Shown here: positions 11,511 to 25,200 of the stretch, one piece after another
Position numbering within the stretch: position 1 is the first letter of the stretch
Layout of the letters: each line of letters opens with the position of its first letter
Source: Parus major
Lineage: Eukaryota; Chordata; Aves; Passeriformes; Paridae
DNA: 64,000 nucleotides
Reading direction: 5' to 3'
NCBI RefSeq assembly: GCF_001522545.3
Contig: NC_031768.1
Span: forward strand, 85,676,697 to 85,740,696
Made by a program: the position numbers and the translations under genes
Notes under the pieces: generated by a model
Told to the model about the DNA's origin: nothing
Database searches by the model: none
Seen by the model: only the letters and a program-made list of their open reading frames with translations

Positions 11511-14500
11511 GTACAATGTACAACAGCTGTAATTTCTTAGATTAGTATTACCTGATTGATTCTCACTCACATGCTCTCCATCATGCAAACAACATTAGCA
11601 AATGACACAAGGGTGTAAAATTAACACAGTTTGAGATGCAAGAACTTATCATGTCCTAGGTCAGATTCTCTTTCAGTCTTTCAGACTGCATCATCTCCTG
11701 TGTCCTGCAACAGCAGCATGAAATGCAGATCTGGATTTCCCACATCTTAGGGAAGGGGATGCTTTTGCTGTTCTGTGACAGCTTCATGTCATATTGTCAA
11801 GCCACAGGCCAAGATTCTCGGAGTGAGCTGGCAGCAAAAGGCTGGATGCTGAGGGCTTTCAGTTTCCAAACACCTGGGGCTGGAACTGCCTCCTCCTGCT
11901 GCTGCAGTGTCCTAAGACTGGATGAAAATCACAGGCTGGGCTGTTGAGATAACATTTAACCCTCCCACCATGGAAGGGGATGTCTTTACTTAAGGTTCTG
12001 TCATGGGATGGTGGCTGCCCTCAGAAAGAGCCAGTCCCTCCCAGGGAAGCTGCCCAGACACCTGCTGTGTGCAGCAGGAGCGGATCATTGCAATGCACAT
12101 CATGAGCCACGCTCAGTACCACCCGGAACACCAGCTCCTCACATGCAAGGCATGGCACAAAAATGTGCTAGCACAAAATCTCAGCTGGGTAGGGAGTCAG
12201 CAGAACCCTGTCAGAATGTGGCTGTGGGCCACACCTGAACTAGAAGGAATCCCCAGCATGCATCAGGGACCAACAGCACTGCAGGGGTCTGGCGTTAAGG
12301 AGGTCCAGCTCAGGAGTCTGCTGGGTAAAGAAAAAGCATTATTAGTTACAGGGATCTGATAAGGCTATAAATAAAGGAGGTTAGGTAAGTAGATTTGTTG
12401 ACAGCCAACAGAGAAATGATGAAAACTGATGAGTGATCAGTGTGCCCTCAGCCATTTTCCTCTTAGGTGCTCTGGTCATATTTGTTATTTCACTGAAAGC
12501 TTGAATATGGCAGTGAAAAAAATTATGTGAGATCATCAGCATGTAGATAACTCAACCAGAAATACAAAACATCTTGTTCTGACAGTTCAGTGATGGGACA
12601 TATGAGTCATAATGTTTTAGTTCCATTTATAACATTCAATATGCTGCTCTTTATTACTCAATGAAATAGAAATCAAAACATAACTGCATTTTTGTCATTT
12701 ATTTTCCTCTTTTAAAAATTTGCAGAATATCAGGAAATATTTCCTATGCACATATTAGATGTTGGTCCCCCAACAGCTAAACTTTTCTGACCCCACATCT
12801 ATTATAAATCCTGTTAAGGAGGCTTTATCACTTCACAGAGTTGGATAGTACAGGAGAATCTGTACAAGCCAGGAGGTTTATAGAAGACAATTGTCACCAA
12901 AATCAGTGTATCAAAAAACTACAGCACTCCCCAGAACATGTCTCTGTAGCCTCTTGGATGTTGTTGACCTTTGCTGTCAGATTCTGAAGGCTTTTCCTAC
13001 ATCTCAACCCCTCTAGCTTTAGGCCTGCGTCACAGCCACTCATCTGACATTAAATATTTGTTCAGGCCTGTGGGACAAAGAACAGGAAGGACAGTTCAGA
13101 GCTCAAAAAACAAAAGGCAAATAAATATCCCAGAAAAAAATTACTGATCCCTGTTTTTAAGCTTGTTTTATCTTTTTATGAAGCATATGCTTCCCTAATG
13201 ACTTTCAAAGGGTTTTGATGATGGGGAAAGACAGTGAAATAGCTTCTGTTTTGAAAGCTGGTGTTTCAAAAAAAAGAAACATTGGGAAAGTCTGCCTGAG
13301 CAGTACAATAGTGTAAAGTATTTCCCCTCACTCTTTAAAGGAGGTCTCTCTTTTCTGCATCATTCCTGTGCTACCCAGACACTTCTCACTGCCAAGAGAT
13401 TGTCCTAAGAGGTGATACTTCCCCTTGGTTGCTCCAGCTCATCAAGGAAACTCTTCCCCTAAGGAGGGAGCATGAGTGAGACAGGCAAACAAAGCCAGGC
13501 TGGGATACAACACACCTCCATGCAGCTCTACTTGTCCATTTGCAGGGCCCTTCCACAACCAGAGGAATTTCTTTTAGAGGTAGCAGAAGTCAGGCCACCT
13601 CTCAGCACTACCTAGATCCCATGCTGCCCCAGAGGCAGCAGACAGCTGCCCACACATCCTCAGCAGTGGGAGGAATGAGCCGGCAGAGCTGGGGAGACTT
13701 GGGCAGGGCTGGCCCCCGTTGTTGCCTTGGGCACAGCCCACAGCAGGCACAGGCAGTGGGACGCTTGTCTGCGGGGGATGCAGGCACCGCTGCTCCTCTT
13801 GCCAGCCTGAAAATGCCCCATCTCCTTCCAGCAGCAGCACCAACAGCTCTGGGGAAACCCCTGCCTGCCCTGTGGTCAGAGCCTAATGAGTGCAGGCTTC
13901 TCTGCAAGTACAATTGCATGAGCACGAGCATCGCAGAGGCAATGTATCTAGGCAGTGGAATTCGTCTCTGATCTCTGTCCCCAAGTCACCCTGTGTCATC
14001 TCATCTCTTGAATCTCTGCATCTCCAAAGGGAAAACCCGAGCTGCAGCAGTGGGCAGTGGTGAGTGAAAGGAGACACAGGGATAAAGAGTTTCTCTAAGG
14101 GCATAGTGGCTGTGCAGGGGATGGTAGGGCAAAGGGTTTGGGCAAAAGCACGAGGCAAGGAAAAAAAAAACCCAATTCAAATGAAGACTTCTGTAAGACA
14201 AGGAATAAGGAAACTTCATTTTCTTCTCTCTGGCCCCAGTTCACCCTGGTCTTTAGCCTTAGAAAGATAGATGAGCCAGGACCGCTCTTTCTTGACTTCA
14301 AGCAACAATCTGTCTATACAGGGATTCTGTAGCAATACCTAAAGAAGAAGGAACAGGGTGAGCTGTGAAACGGGCTCAAGTCCAAATCCCAAAACAACAG
14401 TCCAAGTTATGAGGCTTGCATCATATCTTTGCAGATGTTTTGAAGCAGGATAGTTCCACATACTATCACACAAATTATTCACAGGACTGCAGGAGGACTA

Positions 14501-17090
14501 TCCCTGGCTATTTGTTGCTGCTGCTGCTCTGGTGCCAGTTGCCACCCTTGCAGTTTTGTTACCAGGAGGTAAATGGTCTCCTCCATAGGTTTTTATAACA
14601 TTTAATTCTAATCCAGTCAGTTCTACAGAAGGTGATAAAATAGGCTGGAGAGCAGCCCTGCAAAGTAACAGATGGGTTTTGGCAAAAAACAACCGGCCAA
14701 TGCAAGCAAACCAAAATGTGATATGAAACAAGGTATCACACACCTGGGAAGTTCCATTTTCCTAGAAATACCTTCCCTGGCTCACTTCAGCCAAGCTCAA
14801 GGACAGCTGGACATAAATCAGCAGCTCTGTTTCCTGAAAATTCTCACTCTAATGAGATGATTTTATTCTGACTCACAGCACAAACAGGATCCCTCCTTCC
14901 CTCCCACTCTCACTGGCTTCTGCCCCACCTCCTATGTTGTCCTATAAAACATCTGATAGCCTGTGGCATGCAGCAGGGATGCCACAGAGCCAGGTTTAAA
15001 AGGAGATATGAACACAAGTCTCACACAGGATGGACTATCCAGCTAATCTCTTCTTTTCCACAGAAGCCTTTTGGTTCTGTCCAAGCAACTTTTCCCTGTG
15101 AAAGCCAAATGATCCTGGCCAGCTCAGCTATCATTCCTACACAGTGTGCTATGTCTCCAGGATAGAAACCAACTCAAAGGCCTGCAGAAACAGTTTGTCT
15201 TTATCTGAGAAGAACAAAAGCTGGGACTAAGCACACCTGGATGGAATTTGCATTTTGACAGCTCCATCAGAAAGCTGAGGCTTATCATAAACATACAGAC
15301 ACTGATGCTGCAGCAAGTACAGCTCACAACTTTTCTTCTGCTGTCCCCACACCTGTCTGTTACTGCCACTGGGGCAGGACAGTTCCCCAAGGGATGTCTC
15401 TGAGTTTTAAATAAGAAGTGAGCACTGTCATAGCCAAAGGGACTGCTGAGCTGGTTAGTGTCCACAAGAAATTGAAAATAGTACTGATATTAAACATTAT
15501 AGGGTGGGAAAGTCCTCCTACCCCCTGACTATGAACTCTTTAATTTCACTGTGCTACAGCCACAGAACCTTCCAGGGATCCTGTCATCCTTACTGTTAGG
15601 CAGGAAAGGACTACCTACGAGGCTTTCTTCTAAGACACAACATATTCTGACGCCAAAAAAAAAAAAAGGATCCACACACAGGAGAGCACAGAAACAGCTG
15701 AACGTTGAAGATGAAAAAAACCTGTTGTTAATTTGGCCCCTGTGAGCACACAAAGAAGCCTGATGCAGTCTGACAGTGATCTAGGAGGCAGAGTTGGAAA
15801 GCAGATGAAGCTGCCAGGTCGATACCATTCCCTGGTTTGACTGGACGGATTGTCACCATGCCAGAGAAGCTGTCACAGCAGCATGGGTGGTGGAAAGTTC
15901 TCAGCATTGATGTCCTTATTGGTGCCAGCACCATGCATGCTGAGAGCATCTAACTATCCCCACAATATAAGTGGACAACAGTGAAGGAGGACAATAAAAT
16001 GATGACAATTGTCCCTCCCCATGAAAAAAAAATAAAAATAAAAATGGTGCCTGCATCCTTACAGGTGATGGCAACTACAGTTGCAGCTGCAAGCAACTGG
16101 TGCTTCTAAATTGGCTCTTTCAGAGATTGTCTTCAAATGAAGCTTGCTTTGGTTTGTGGCATCATACAGAATCAAGGAAATACAACAAGGAGATACAGTC
16201 ATGAAGGAAAAAAATACAGGCAGATGCAGACTTTAAATGACAGGCCACCTGGAGAAAATGAACTGGAAAAAATGCAGGAGAGAAGTGAAAGCAAGTAAGA
16301 GAGAGAACAAAAATAAGTGAAAATTCCTGAAGGGTTATCAGTGATGGGCCAGAGACAGCCACACTTCCATCCTGACTGTGCAAGGGGAAGAAAATGCTGG
16401 ATAGTCCACACTACTCAGTCCATGCACAGGGGAGACAGGCCAGAAGATGGTGACAGCTGGTGGAAGGAAAAGAAATCCTTCTCCTAGTGTGACTGAAGCC
16501 CTTAATCTTTGCCAGACTGAATTCTGGCATATGCTGCAGTCCTGCTGGGAAATGTTAGCAACATCATCCTAAAGGAAGGGAAGTTCAGCCAGCTTTCATT
16601 TAGGCTGCTTGATTCTCGAGCTAATGAGCCCTCCAGGACCTCAGACCACATACCCTCCAGGGTTTACACCCTACAGATTAACATCTTCTGAAACTATTCT
16701 AGATTAAGTGCTTATTTGCGCAGGAAATTTCTCACAATTGGGGCCTTTATTGTATGGGTATCTGTCCAATGGAAACTTTAGCTCATGAGTCACTTGCCTG
16801 CAGCACAAGTAGCAAAAAAAAAAAAAAAAAAAAAAAGCACCCACTGAGAATTTGAAGGGCCTGAGGCAAAGGCATGCTAATGGCATCATACTGAAAGAAA
16901 CACAAGAGGAGTGAGTCTCTGCTGCCAGCGAGAACAGAACTGCCAAGACAACACCTCTACAAGATTCCCAGTGTCATATTCAGTCTTTCCTGTGCGAGAA
17001 GGCAGTTGGAGTCTGGCATGTCATGCTCGAAAGGATGCTGGTCCCTCCCTCTGTGTAAACAGGCGAAGATGTGCATTTTGCTGCAATTAA
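11511..17090. other. Intergenic DNA, no gene seen
   Basis: Mixed-composition sequence without a recognisable exon, RNA gene or complete repeat. The longest open frames (143 codons at 13540-13971, 118 at 12003-12359) have no family features and overlap open frames on the other strand. Short A-runs occur at 14160-14170, 15655-15669, 16024-16045 and 16806-16836. Confidence 0.5.
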
Positions 17091-17099
17091 GCTGGGCCA

Positions 17100-18010
17100 G
17101 CTTGCAGCCAGTTATAGGTGCCGGTTCAAACGTCGATTTACAGGGGCTGCGTCTGGGCTTTGCTGCCAGCAACAGGAAATCATGTCCAAAGCCCAGGGGC
17201 GAGCTCTGAGCCTAAAGAAGGGAAGTCAAGGACATGGGCAGGCAGGCACAAGAAAGGCTGTGATGGGGGAGAAGCCGTGTTTTGTGTAAACGCAAATTCC
17301 TGGATTCGGGTGCTGTTGTGGCTGATATCACATCGTGGTGGGGCTCACCACGGACCCTGCATGTCGAGTGACACATCCTCGGGGGCCGCGCGGCGGGCGG
17401 GCACCGCTTGTGCTCCGCTGGCCCGCGGAGCCGGAGGGGCGGGAGCCGGGATGCGGGATTCGGGAGCCGGGATGCAGGGTGCGGGAGCCGGGATGCAGGA
17501 CGCCGGACGCAGGAGCCTCCCGGCGCGGCTGTCTGCTGCCGCTCGGTGGCCGCCGCACGGTGAAGCACGGCAGGGCCGCGGCGGGGAGACACCTCCGGTC
17601 CTCCTGTTCAGCCTTCTCCCCACCTGTCCCAGAAAGCGGCCGTGCCGTGCCGGGAGAGGCTCAGGTGTCCCAGAAACCACCCGTCTGTGAAAGGCTGAGC
17701 TCCTTCAGGGATCCTTCTCCACCTGTTGCTGTGTCCCAGGACCGGCTCTCCCTCACGCCAGGGTCACTCCCGCCCAGCCTGGATGGGGTCCCCGCCGCCG
17801 GGCTGGGATGCGGACAGGGGTACCCTTTTTTCTCGTTTTCGGGTGTGGGATGGAGCTGATTGCATAACGCAGAACCCCCTGAGGAGCTGCCTACTCGGGT
17901 CACCGCCCTTGCTGGGACTGATGTGAAATGACTCATTCTCTGCCTGAAATGGCGTTCCCTCCGAGGCTTGGAGGGATTGGAGGGTAAGCACCAGGATGGC
18001 CCCCCTCCCT
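17100..18010. other. GC- and CpG-rich segment
   Basis: The sequence becomes strongly GC-rich with frequent CpG, densest at about 17,370-17,680. Long open frames appear in four frames at once (up to 190 codons on + and 141 on -), the usual result of few AT-rich stops rather than coding. No TATA box or splice-bounded exon was identified. It may be a CpG island for an unannotated transcript, or a GC-rich remnant. Confidence 0.5.
17441..17503 (+). repeat. 21-bp tandem repeat, three units
   Basis: Three successive 21-bp units (17441-17461, 17462-17482, 17483-17503) share GGGAGCCGGGATGC followed by a variable 7-bp tail. A degenerate partial unit may precede it. The unit is GC-rich with CpG and lies in the middle of the CpG-rich segment. 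Confidence 0.85.
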
Positions 18011-18152
18011 GGGCAGCAGCCCAAGGCAGGAGCACACAGTGGAAGCTCCACAACTCCCTGCCGCTGTGTTTTGGGACACGAAGTAGCCAGCTGCCACTCT
18101 GCCCTCCTGGCAGGGCGTATCTGTCCCAGCAAGGCTCTGTGGGAGGTGCTGT

Positions 18153-18764
18153 TGTTATAAATACATATTATATTATTGGCTTTTCGCAAGTATTAAAATG
18201 GATGCTATACGTACAATGTTAAAGTAACTTCGCTATAAAGATACAGTTTTTATTTCTATTAACTAAACTTAGACATAGTAGTGAAATGGCTGATACAGCT
18301 TGTGGTAATTGAATTGCCTGATTGGTTGATGACATGATTGGATAACATCCAATGAACGTGTAATGAAGACCCCTGCTAGTTATGGTATGCCAACTATCAG
18401 CACTACCGTCTGTAGAAAGTATGGACTAAAACCCAAGCTGGAGGTGATAATAAAATCGGACTAAAACCACAGCCAAGAAATGCACATGCTCTAAAAAGGC
18501 AGACTCGAGGAGCGGCCATGCTAAGAATTTTTTGGAACGTTTAAAATAGTTTGGGGGAAAGTTTAAATATGCATAATTGTTTATGAATATGCAATAGGCT
18601 GATGCAATGGAAAAGGTATGTAAAGGGTGTCTCCAAAGTAGCAGGTGTGCTCTTGGCTGAATGCCAAGCACTCAGCCACTAAACTTTGCTTTATTGTCTT
18701 TGTCTCCTATTGTCCTTTATTAAACTATTAAATTTTACCAGGAGAGGGAACCTCGTTTTTCACA
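18153..18764 (+). repeat. Solo LTR 3
   Basis: A 612-bp element with ends TGTTATAAATAC and CGTTTTTCACA (TG...CA) is flanked by the 4-bp repeat CTGT (18149-18152 and 18765-18768). The 3' part has the U5-like T-rich stretch seen in the LTR at 2640, and the length (612 versus 607 bp) and duplication size (4 bp) also match that element. The two may therefore belong to related families, although the sequences are well diverged. No internal coding sequence adjoins it. The 4-bp duplication could arise by chance, so the ends are probable rather than certain. Confidence 0.6.
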
Positions 18765-18768
18765 CTGT

Positions 18769-21700
18769 CGTAGCAGCTCTGTGACAAACCCAACCAGCTT
18801 CCTCTGTGCATCGCCCAGGGCTGGGGCACAGAAAGCAGCGCTGTCACAAGCCTGGACACTCCTTCCCTAAATACAAACCGCACTCTGGGCAGGGAGAGAT
18901 GCCATGGCAAATCCTCACTTCAACAGAACATGGATCTTCACTTCTGCTCAGCCTAAGAGTGCAAGCTGTCAGAGACTTGTGAATCGCCTGATGCTTGCTC
19001 CTGGCCTGGAAGGAGTGCTGGGCCACCACACAGCCTTGTGCCTCAGTTTCCTGGCATGTGGGTGGGGGAGAAGACAAACAAAAGTAATTGCAATTACACA
19101 CTGCTATGTGCACTGCTGAGGGTGGGGAGGTAGGCAGTAGATGGACTGTTTCTGGGAAGTAATTAATTAAGGCTGTATTTTTGTTTTGTCAGTGATACTG
19201 AAGAGTTGATATGTTATTTTCAGTCCTTCCCCATACCTGATAATTTGACAATTTAGTTCACACCAGACCACGCCATGGGTAGATCATTTTGCCACAGAAC
19301 TACCCAATGTCATCAAATGGCATTTTCCTGCAGTTTTGACTCTTTCAGATCACTGCCAGAGTGTTTAACCAGCATCTCAGCTGGTATTTTTTAGCTTCAA
19401 ACTGTCCAAACTTCATCATTATCCATAACCAAACCACAGAGTTAAGAGCTGGCTTGGAGATGTACCCTAGAACAGTGGTCCCTGTGGTAAAGCACGGTCT
19501 TTGTCTGGAAAGTTGCCTGGAGCTGTCTGCTGGTGAACATGGGTTTGTGATGGAGCCAGCAGAGTGCAACAGCAGACATCCCTCACTTAGCTTGGACATC
19601 GACCGCATGCTAAGTACCCCACATCCCAAAACCCTGGATCAGACCAGCTGGCCACTCCTGCTGGCAACTCATATAAAGGGAAACTCTCCTTCCCTCCCAA
19701 CACCAGCTGGCAAACAGTGTAGGCAAACTCCTAAATCAGCAGACTTTGGAGAGCACAAGGATGGGACTGGGGAGTGTTTCACGCATTCCTGTTGACCTGC
19801 TTTTTCCTTTATCTGAGCTGTTCTATCCTATTTCTAACTGAGGCTGGCCCCTACTTACCAAGTTTGGCATCTTGGTGCACCCAGTGGCCTTAGGCCAGTA
19901 TGTAGAGGTGCCTTTACAGCTCTGAAGTTGACAGCTGACATCTACTGGTCTCAGCAGTTCCACTGTACTGATAGCAGGGTGCTCTCTAACCCAGTGAAAA
20001 TCTAGTCTGAGCAGGAAGCAGAGGTGTCTCAGGGGTCATAACAAGCCCGTGCTACAGCATGCCCTGGTCTCACCGCTTCGCTTTCGAGTAAAAGGTGCAC
20101 GTTTCCAACACACGCCTCAAATACAGACAGCTGCGAGCATGTTATGAACAAGCCCCAAACCCAAGCCTGCTTAGCCAAAGTTAAATCTTCCACAACATGT
20201 GCAGCTGTCTCCCTGTGGAGAGGATGAGAAAGAGACAAAAAACCACATGTGGCAGATCTGAGTCAGGCCACTGAATACTCCACCGGAAAATGCTCAGACA
20301 CCGTAACGATGAAGGCAATCTAGGAACCTGGACCTAATAAAATGGTTTTCTGTTCTCTTTTTCTCTTACCTCCCCTCTACTTATTGTGGCTCAGCTTTTT
20401 CTTACTGTGTCTAGCTTTATTTCTTTGTCCTGGAATGCATGTATTTCCACATGTAATAAAGGCTCAGAGTGTGTGCTCAGGTGCACTGTTACAAACACAG
20501 AAAAAATCCCAAGCTTCCATGCTACCCAAGTCGATGAGTGTCTTTGATTGTCATGGGACAAGAGTCCCTCCCTGCTCCTGGTTACACAGAGGGAACAGAA
20601 ATCAGCACCTGTCCCACTGGACTAACTCCCTCCCCTTTGGCCTTGGCTTCGGGAGACTGAAACAAGATGTTCATGTGCTTCACCATAAGGGAAGTTTTAA
20701 AGCTACAAAGAGGATCTTACACAGAACAGCCTGATTTTGAGAATTTGCTTTTGCTCCTGCTCTCTGGTGCCACAGCAGATTGCTGTTAAGCAGGCTGCCA
20801 GCAGCCCGTGGCATTTCCACGACCGCATCATTCAACGCCTCGAGGACAGGTCCAGGTGCTCCAAGCAGCTCTCTCAAGATACAAGAAGGTCAGGACATGA
20901 AGAAGACAATGCTGGATCCCGTGAGCAGTGTACATGTATTCTCTGGGGATCAAATCACAGAAAAAGAGTGCCAGCACATTGGTTCACAGAGCAGGTGGAT
21001 ACTGACAGAAACTAAAATCTTCAGTGGTTTGCATCAACATGCTGTGAACTGCAGTGGCTGAGGAGAGATGAATTGCACCCAACTCGATCATTTCTGCTGG
21101 AGAACTGGGTTTGATGGGTGCAGGGAGTGAAGAGAGACATCTGAGGTACTACCACATCAGAGGGCCCTGTTAGATCACGGCTCAACACCTGCATCTCTGC
21201 AATATTCTGCAAGGTTACTTTGCATCTGCAAGCACTTTTGACAGTATTATTAGGCTGTTTATAGCTACAGTAAAGCAATATAGTCGTGAGTGGGGTTAAG
21301 ACAAGGTGTTCTCAGGCCTGTCTTAACCCCAGAGTTTGCATGAAAGACACAACTGAGGTTAAACAAGGAAATTTTAGCAGAATGTTTTTCTCGATACAGA
21401 TAGTCATGGCTCTGTCATGACTAAGCTCTGCTGGAGAAGCATTTTTATTTTCTCACAGTAGTCTGGGGGTCTGGAGTTCTTTCACTGGATGATTCTGTGT
21501 CTTTTGACCTTTCACGTGGGGCGAGACTCAGTCCATACTACGGTCTCTTTGGCATTTTGTTGCTGCCCCCACAAGATGTGCTTTCACAGACTAATTTGAG
21601 CTCCATGGAATTTAAAGAAGATGAAGTACAGGTAATTTTAACCTTTCCACCGATAACTGATGGCAGCGCTATGTTCCCTTACGCACTTTCCAGCCTTCAC

Positions 21701-24700
21701 TGCATTTAATGCCTAGACAAATTACACTCAGTTAAAAAAGCTCCAGCCTCTCACTGTTCGTCTCTTCTTTGTCTCTTTCTCTTTCCACCTCAGCCAAGTC
21801 GGCCATCTAAATATTGTCAGACAAAAGCAGGTAAATCTTTTTCTTCCGTCAGGCGGCGCAGACAACATCCACTTGCAGATCCCATTCCACAGCCCTGGGC
21901 TTACCCGGCTCTGCCATTCAGATGTAGAGCGGGTGCCAGCCAGGGAGCCTCAGGCTCTAACACTTGCTAATCGCTCATGCATGCATGTGCAAGAGCCCGT
22001 CCGGGAGAAAAGCGGAGGGTGTATAGGTGGGAGCAAGGGCCAGGTAATGGGGGGAGCCCTGTCTCAACCCCTGACAGATTTGAAAACTGAGCACCCGTTT
22101 TTCCTATTCCTAGCCATCGCTGTAGTTAGACACTTACATCACAGGTGATCTGCTCCTTTGGGGACTTCCTGGAACTTATAAAAAAGCCCAGATGGCACAG
22201 ATTTGGCACAGTGAGCTGCCTGAAAAGTATGTGTTAACTGGAAAGAACTTAGTTGTAGGGTGTGTTAGAAGCACTTCCAGACTGTGTGCCCACTTATGGC
22301 CTGCAAGAGTGTGATTACAGCCACCCACTTGGCGCATAATCCTCATTAGTTCTGTCCTGATATTAATTTACAGTGGGGACTTTCATGGGATCATCCTCAG
22401 ATGAGAGATATGGGGGAAAGCAGGTGCCACAGTATGCAGTGAACTCGAGAGAGCAGGAGATTTAGCCACACCTAAAGTGTCCCACTTGAACTGAAGGCTC
22501 TGGCAGCACTGGATTTCGTAGGAAGACATCCCTATGAGAACAAGGAAGACAAAGAAGTCTCAGGGGAGGGGGGAAGACCCTTCTGTGTAATTTCAAAGTT
22601 CATGTGGAGAACAAATCACAGAAAAGTGCTTGATGTAGAGCAGCCTTTAGAGGAGACTGGGTGAGGTGGTTCATTCCATGCACAGGGCCTTGGCACAGTG
22701 CAAAACACAGGATTTTGTCATTCCCCCCTTAAGGTGGAAACAGCAGAAAGTATGTGAAGACAGCTCTGTCTGTGCTGTTTGCTTTTAGTAAGAGGCCTAC
22801 TAAGTGAGCCTGTGGGAACAACCACACCAGGGATAGCAGGGAGAGGGGAGGATTTGAGCAGAGAGGATGCTTGGAAGGTTTTTGCCCGATATGCACATCT
22901 CTCCATATTCTCCAGGACTTCACATAACCCTGGCTCCAAGCTGCTTGCAAGACTGCTCCATATTCCAGCTGACGGGCACTGGAAGGGGACGCTTCTTGAG
23001 ATCAGAGCTTACAGCTACAGCACTCTGGCATCATGTGCATGGCAGGCATGGGTGAAGGGCTGGTGAAGAAAGAACAGACCTATCAAACCCTAGAAATTCC
23101 CGTTCTCACTAGCCTGCTTCCCTGCTTTTTGACAGGCAGATTTCTTGCCTTTTCAGGGAGGCACTTGGCTTTGTGCCATGGATGGCTTGTGCCAGTCTGC
23201 CCCTGCACTGCTAACAAAGGACCACATCAGCCAGTAATTCTCAGGGCATTGACAGACTGGACTGTCAGGGGGAGGGAGAAGATTTGTCCTTTTCTCTACC
23301 TGCTCCCCTAAAGAGTCAAGAGAAAGGAAAACTGTATTTCAATATGAATGAGGGCCTAATTTTTGTTATTCTTCCTTGATTCCCTTCCTTCTGCAGTCTG
23401 TCATCTTGGGTCCAGACTGCAGGCTAGATCGTGCTACAGGGGACAGGCTGTCCAGAGCCAAGAGCTGGGCAAGTACTGAGGTCTGCAGGGCAGGAGTGTT
23501 TTCATACGCCTAACTTGGGGGGAGTGTTCACTTACAACAAAAACAAAATAATAAAATTAAAGGTGCCTGTTTTGGACAAAAGCTCAGACAAGCTCGACAG
23601 AACACAAGGTAAAGATTTATTTTTTTGCCTTCCCCAAGCAACACGCATCGCTGTCAGAGGATGGTGGTTCCCAGGAAAACCTCCGAGGGGCAGTGAGGCT
23701 CTAGGCATGGTTTCCTGCTCACTAATACCGAGCCAGCACCCTGCTGCCTCGCCGAGCACCACCAACATGAGCAGAATGGCACAGCGACACGCAGTGGCAT
23801 TTCACATCCTTTACCAAAACACAGGTGACCCCCATTTCAGCCAGCTAAGGCAGGAGAGCACCTAATCTATGTAAAATCTAAGACATCTCTACCACTGTAA
23901 CATTATCCCGTTGATCAAAATGAGTTTATCAGGGCTCTGAGGTAGGAAAACCCCAGCATTTCCCACCCAGTGGTGTGAGCTCCAGAGCTGGCTTTACACT
24001 GCTAGCCAGCTGGTGCTTCCCCAGCCTCCATCTGTGTAAACTGGTGTTTTTGCATCACTTCAGAGAAAGCTTGAGCTCCAGCCCTCTGAAGGTAGGACCC
24101 TACTGAGAACAATGGGAGATCCTTGTAGGGGGAACTTCCTGGATGAAATACCTTCCAGCCACAGTCCTATCTCACTGTGCATAGACAAAGAAGCCAAGAC
24201 TGCTTTTGGACCTGAGTTTTTGTCTCTTCTGCTGAAGCACTACAGAAAGGATTTGTTAGAGCATGCTGCAAGCCCAGTGAGTGGCTGCATTGAGTCCCAT
24301 ATACTTGATAAGAAAGATGTGAGCTAACATCTTTACAACTTCGTGGGTGAGGGTATGGGTGTCAAGAATAAGCCAGTTTATTACTCACCTGACTAATGCT
24401 CCACAGTACATAATGAACACATAATGAGCCAAGAACTGAAAAAGAAGGGGGTAGCCGCAGAATGAAGGGAGGGAGAGACACAACCCAGGGTCAAAAATCA
24501 AATTGTTCCTGCTATTAGCCCTGTTGGGAAAACCAGGATTAGACTAGATCTGACCTGTGTTGCTGTTTCAGCTGAAAACAGTTCCAAAGGAAACACGAGT
24601 GGATACTTGCATCTGCTCTGTGAGTCATTCCCAGCAGGTATTTTTAAAAAGCACATCAGCTCTAGAGAGCCATAGGCAGTATATCCAGTCTGAAGGCTGA

Positions 24701-25200
24701 TGGTGCCACAGGCAGATGTTCCAGACCTGATCACCCTGTGAGCATTCCAAATGTCCACATCATGTTTCCCACAGCATTCCCTGTCTCTGTATGACTTCTG
24801 GATTTAGCTTTGCAATATGTTTCTATGTGTATCATTTATCTGGGGCAAAGTAACTGGATTTCTTTTCCTAAATAAATTCTGAGTTTAGATGCTATGGTTT
24901 TATACATTTACACAAGTCTTATTTCTCTCACATTAAAAAAGATATGGTTTGGTGACCTGATTAGAGGTATTATTTGGGTGAGGGAGAAAATTATCCTCAC
25001 TGGAAGGGGATATGTGGAAAATAAATTTGGTGGTTGAAGCATAAAAAACAAAGGGAATGGAGGACAAATGGGATGAGAAAACAAAAATATGAACTAAGAG
25101 GAATAAAAAAAAGTGGTGGGGGGAAATTAAATCAGCTGCGTGATCACTTCCAAAGCAGGTCTGACTCTGAACATCTCTTGGACATTAGCTGGGAGAGAAG
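18769..25200. other. Intergenic DNA, no gene seen
   Basis: About 6.4 kb of mixed composition. Open frames reach 144 codons (19361-19795 and 23431-23865) without recognisable domains or supporting splice sites. A perfect inverted repeat at 21,291-21,331 is listed separately. I see no LTR termini or LINE coding motif here. Confidence 0.45.
21291..21331. repeat. Perfect 13-bp inverted repeat (hairpin)
   Basis: TGGGGTTAAGACA (21291-21303) is followed after a 15-nt loop by its exact reverse complement TGTCTTAACCCCA (21319-21331). This gives a 13-bp uninterrupted stem in DNA or RNA on either strand. Flanking bases do not extend the pairing. Confidence 0.85.

Noticed and set aside
17118..17859. 190- and 174-codon frames with repeated E-P-G-C-R units
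   Set aside because: The repeat is the 21-bp minisatellite read in frame. Several frames on both strands are open at once because of high GC.
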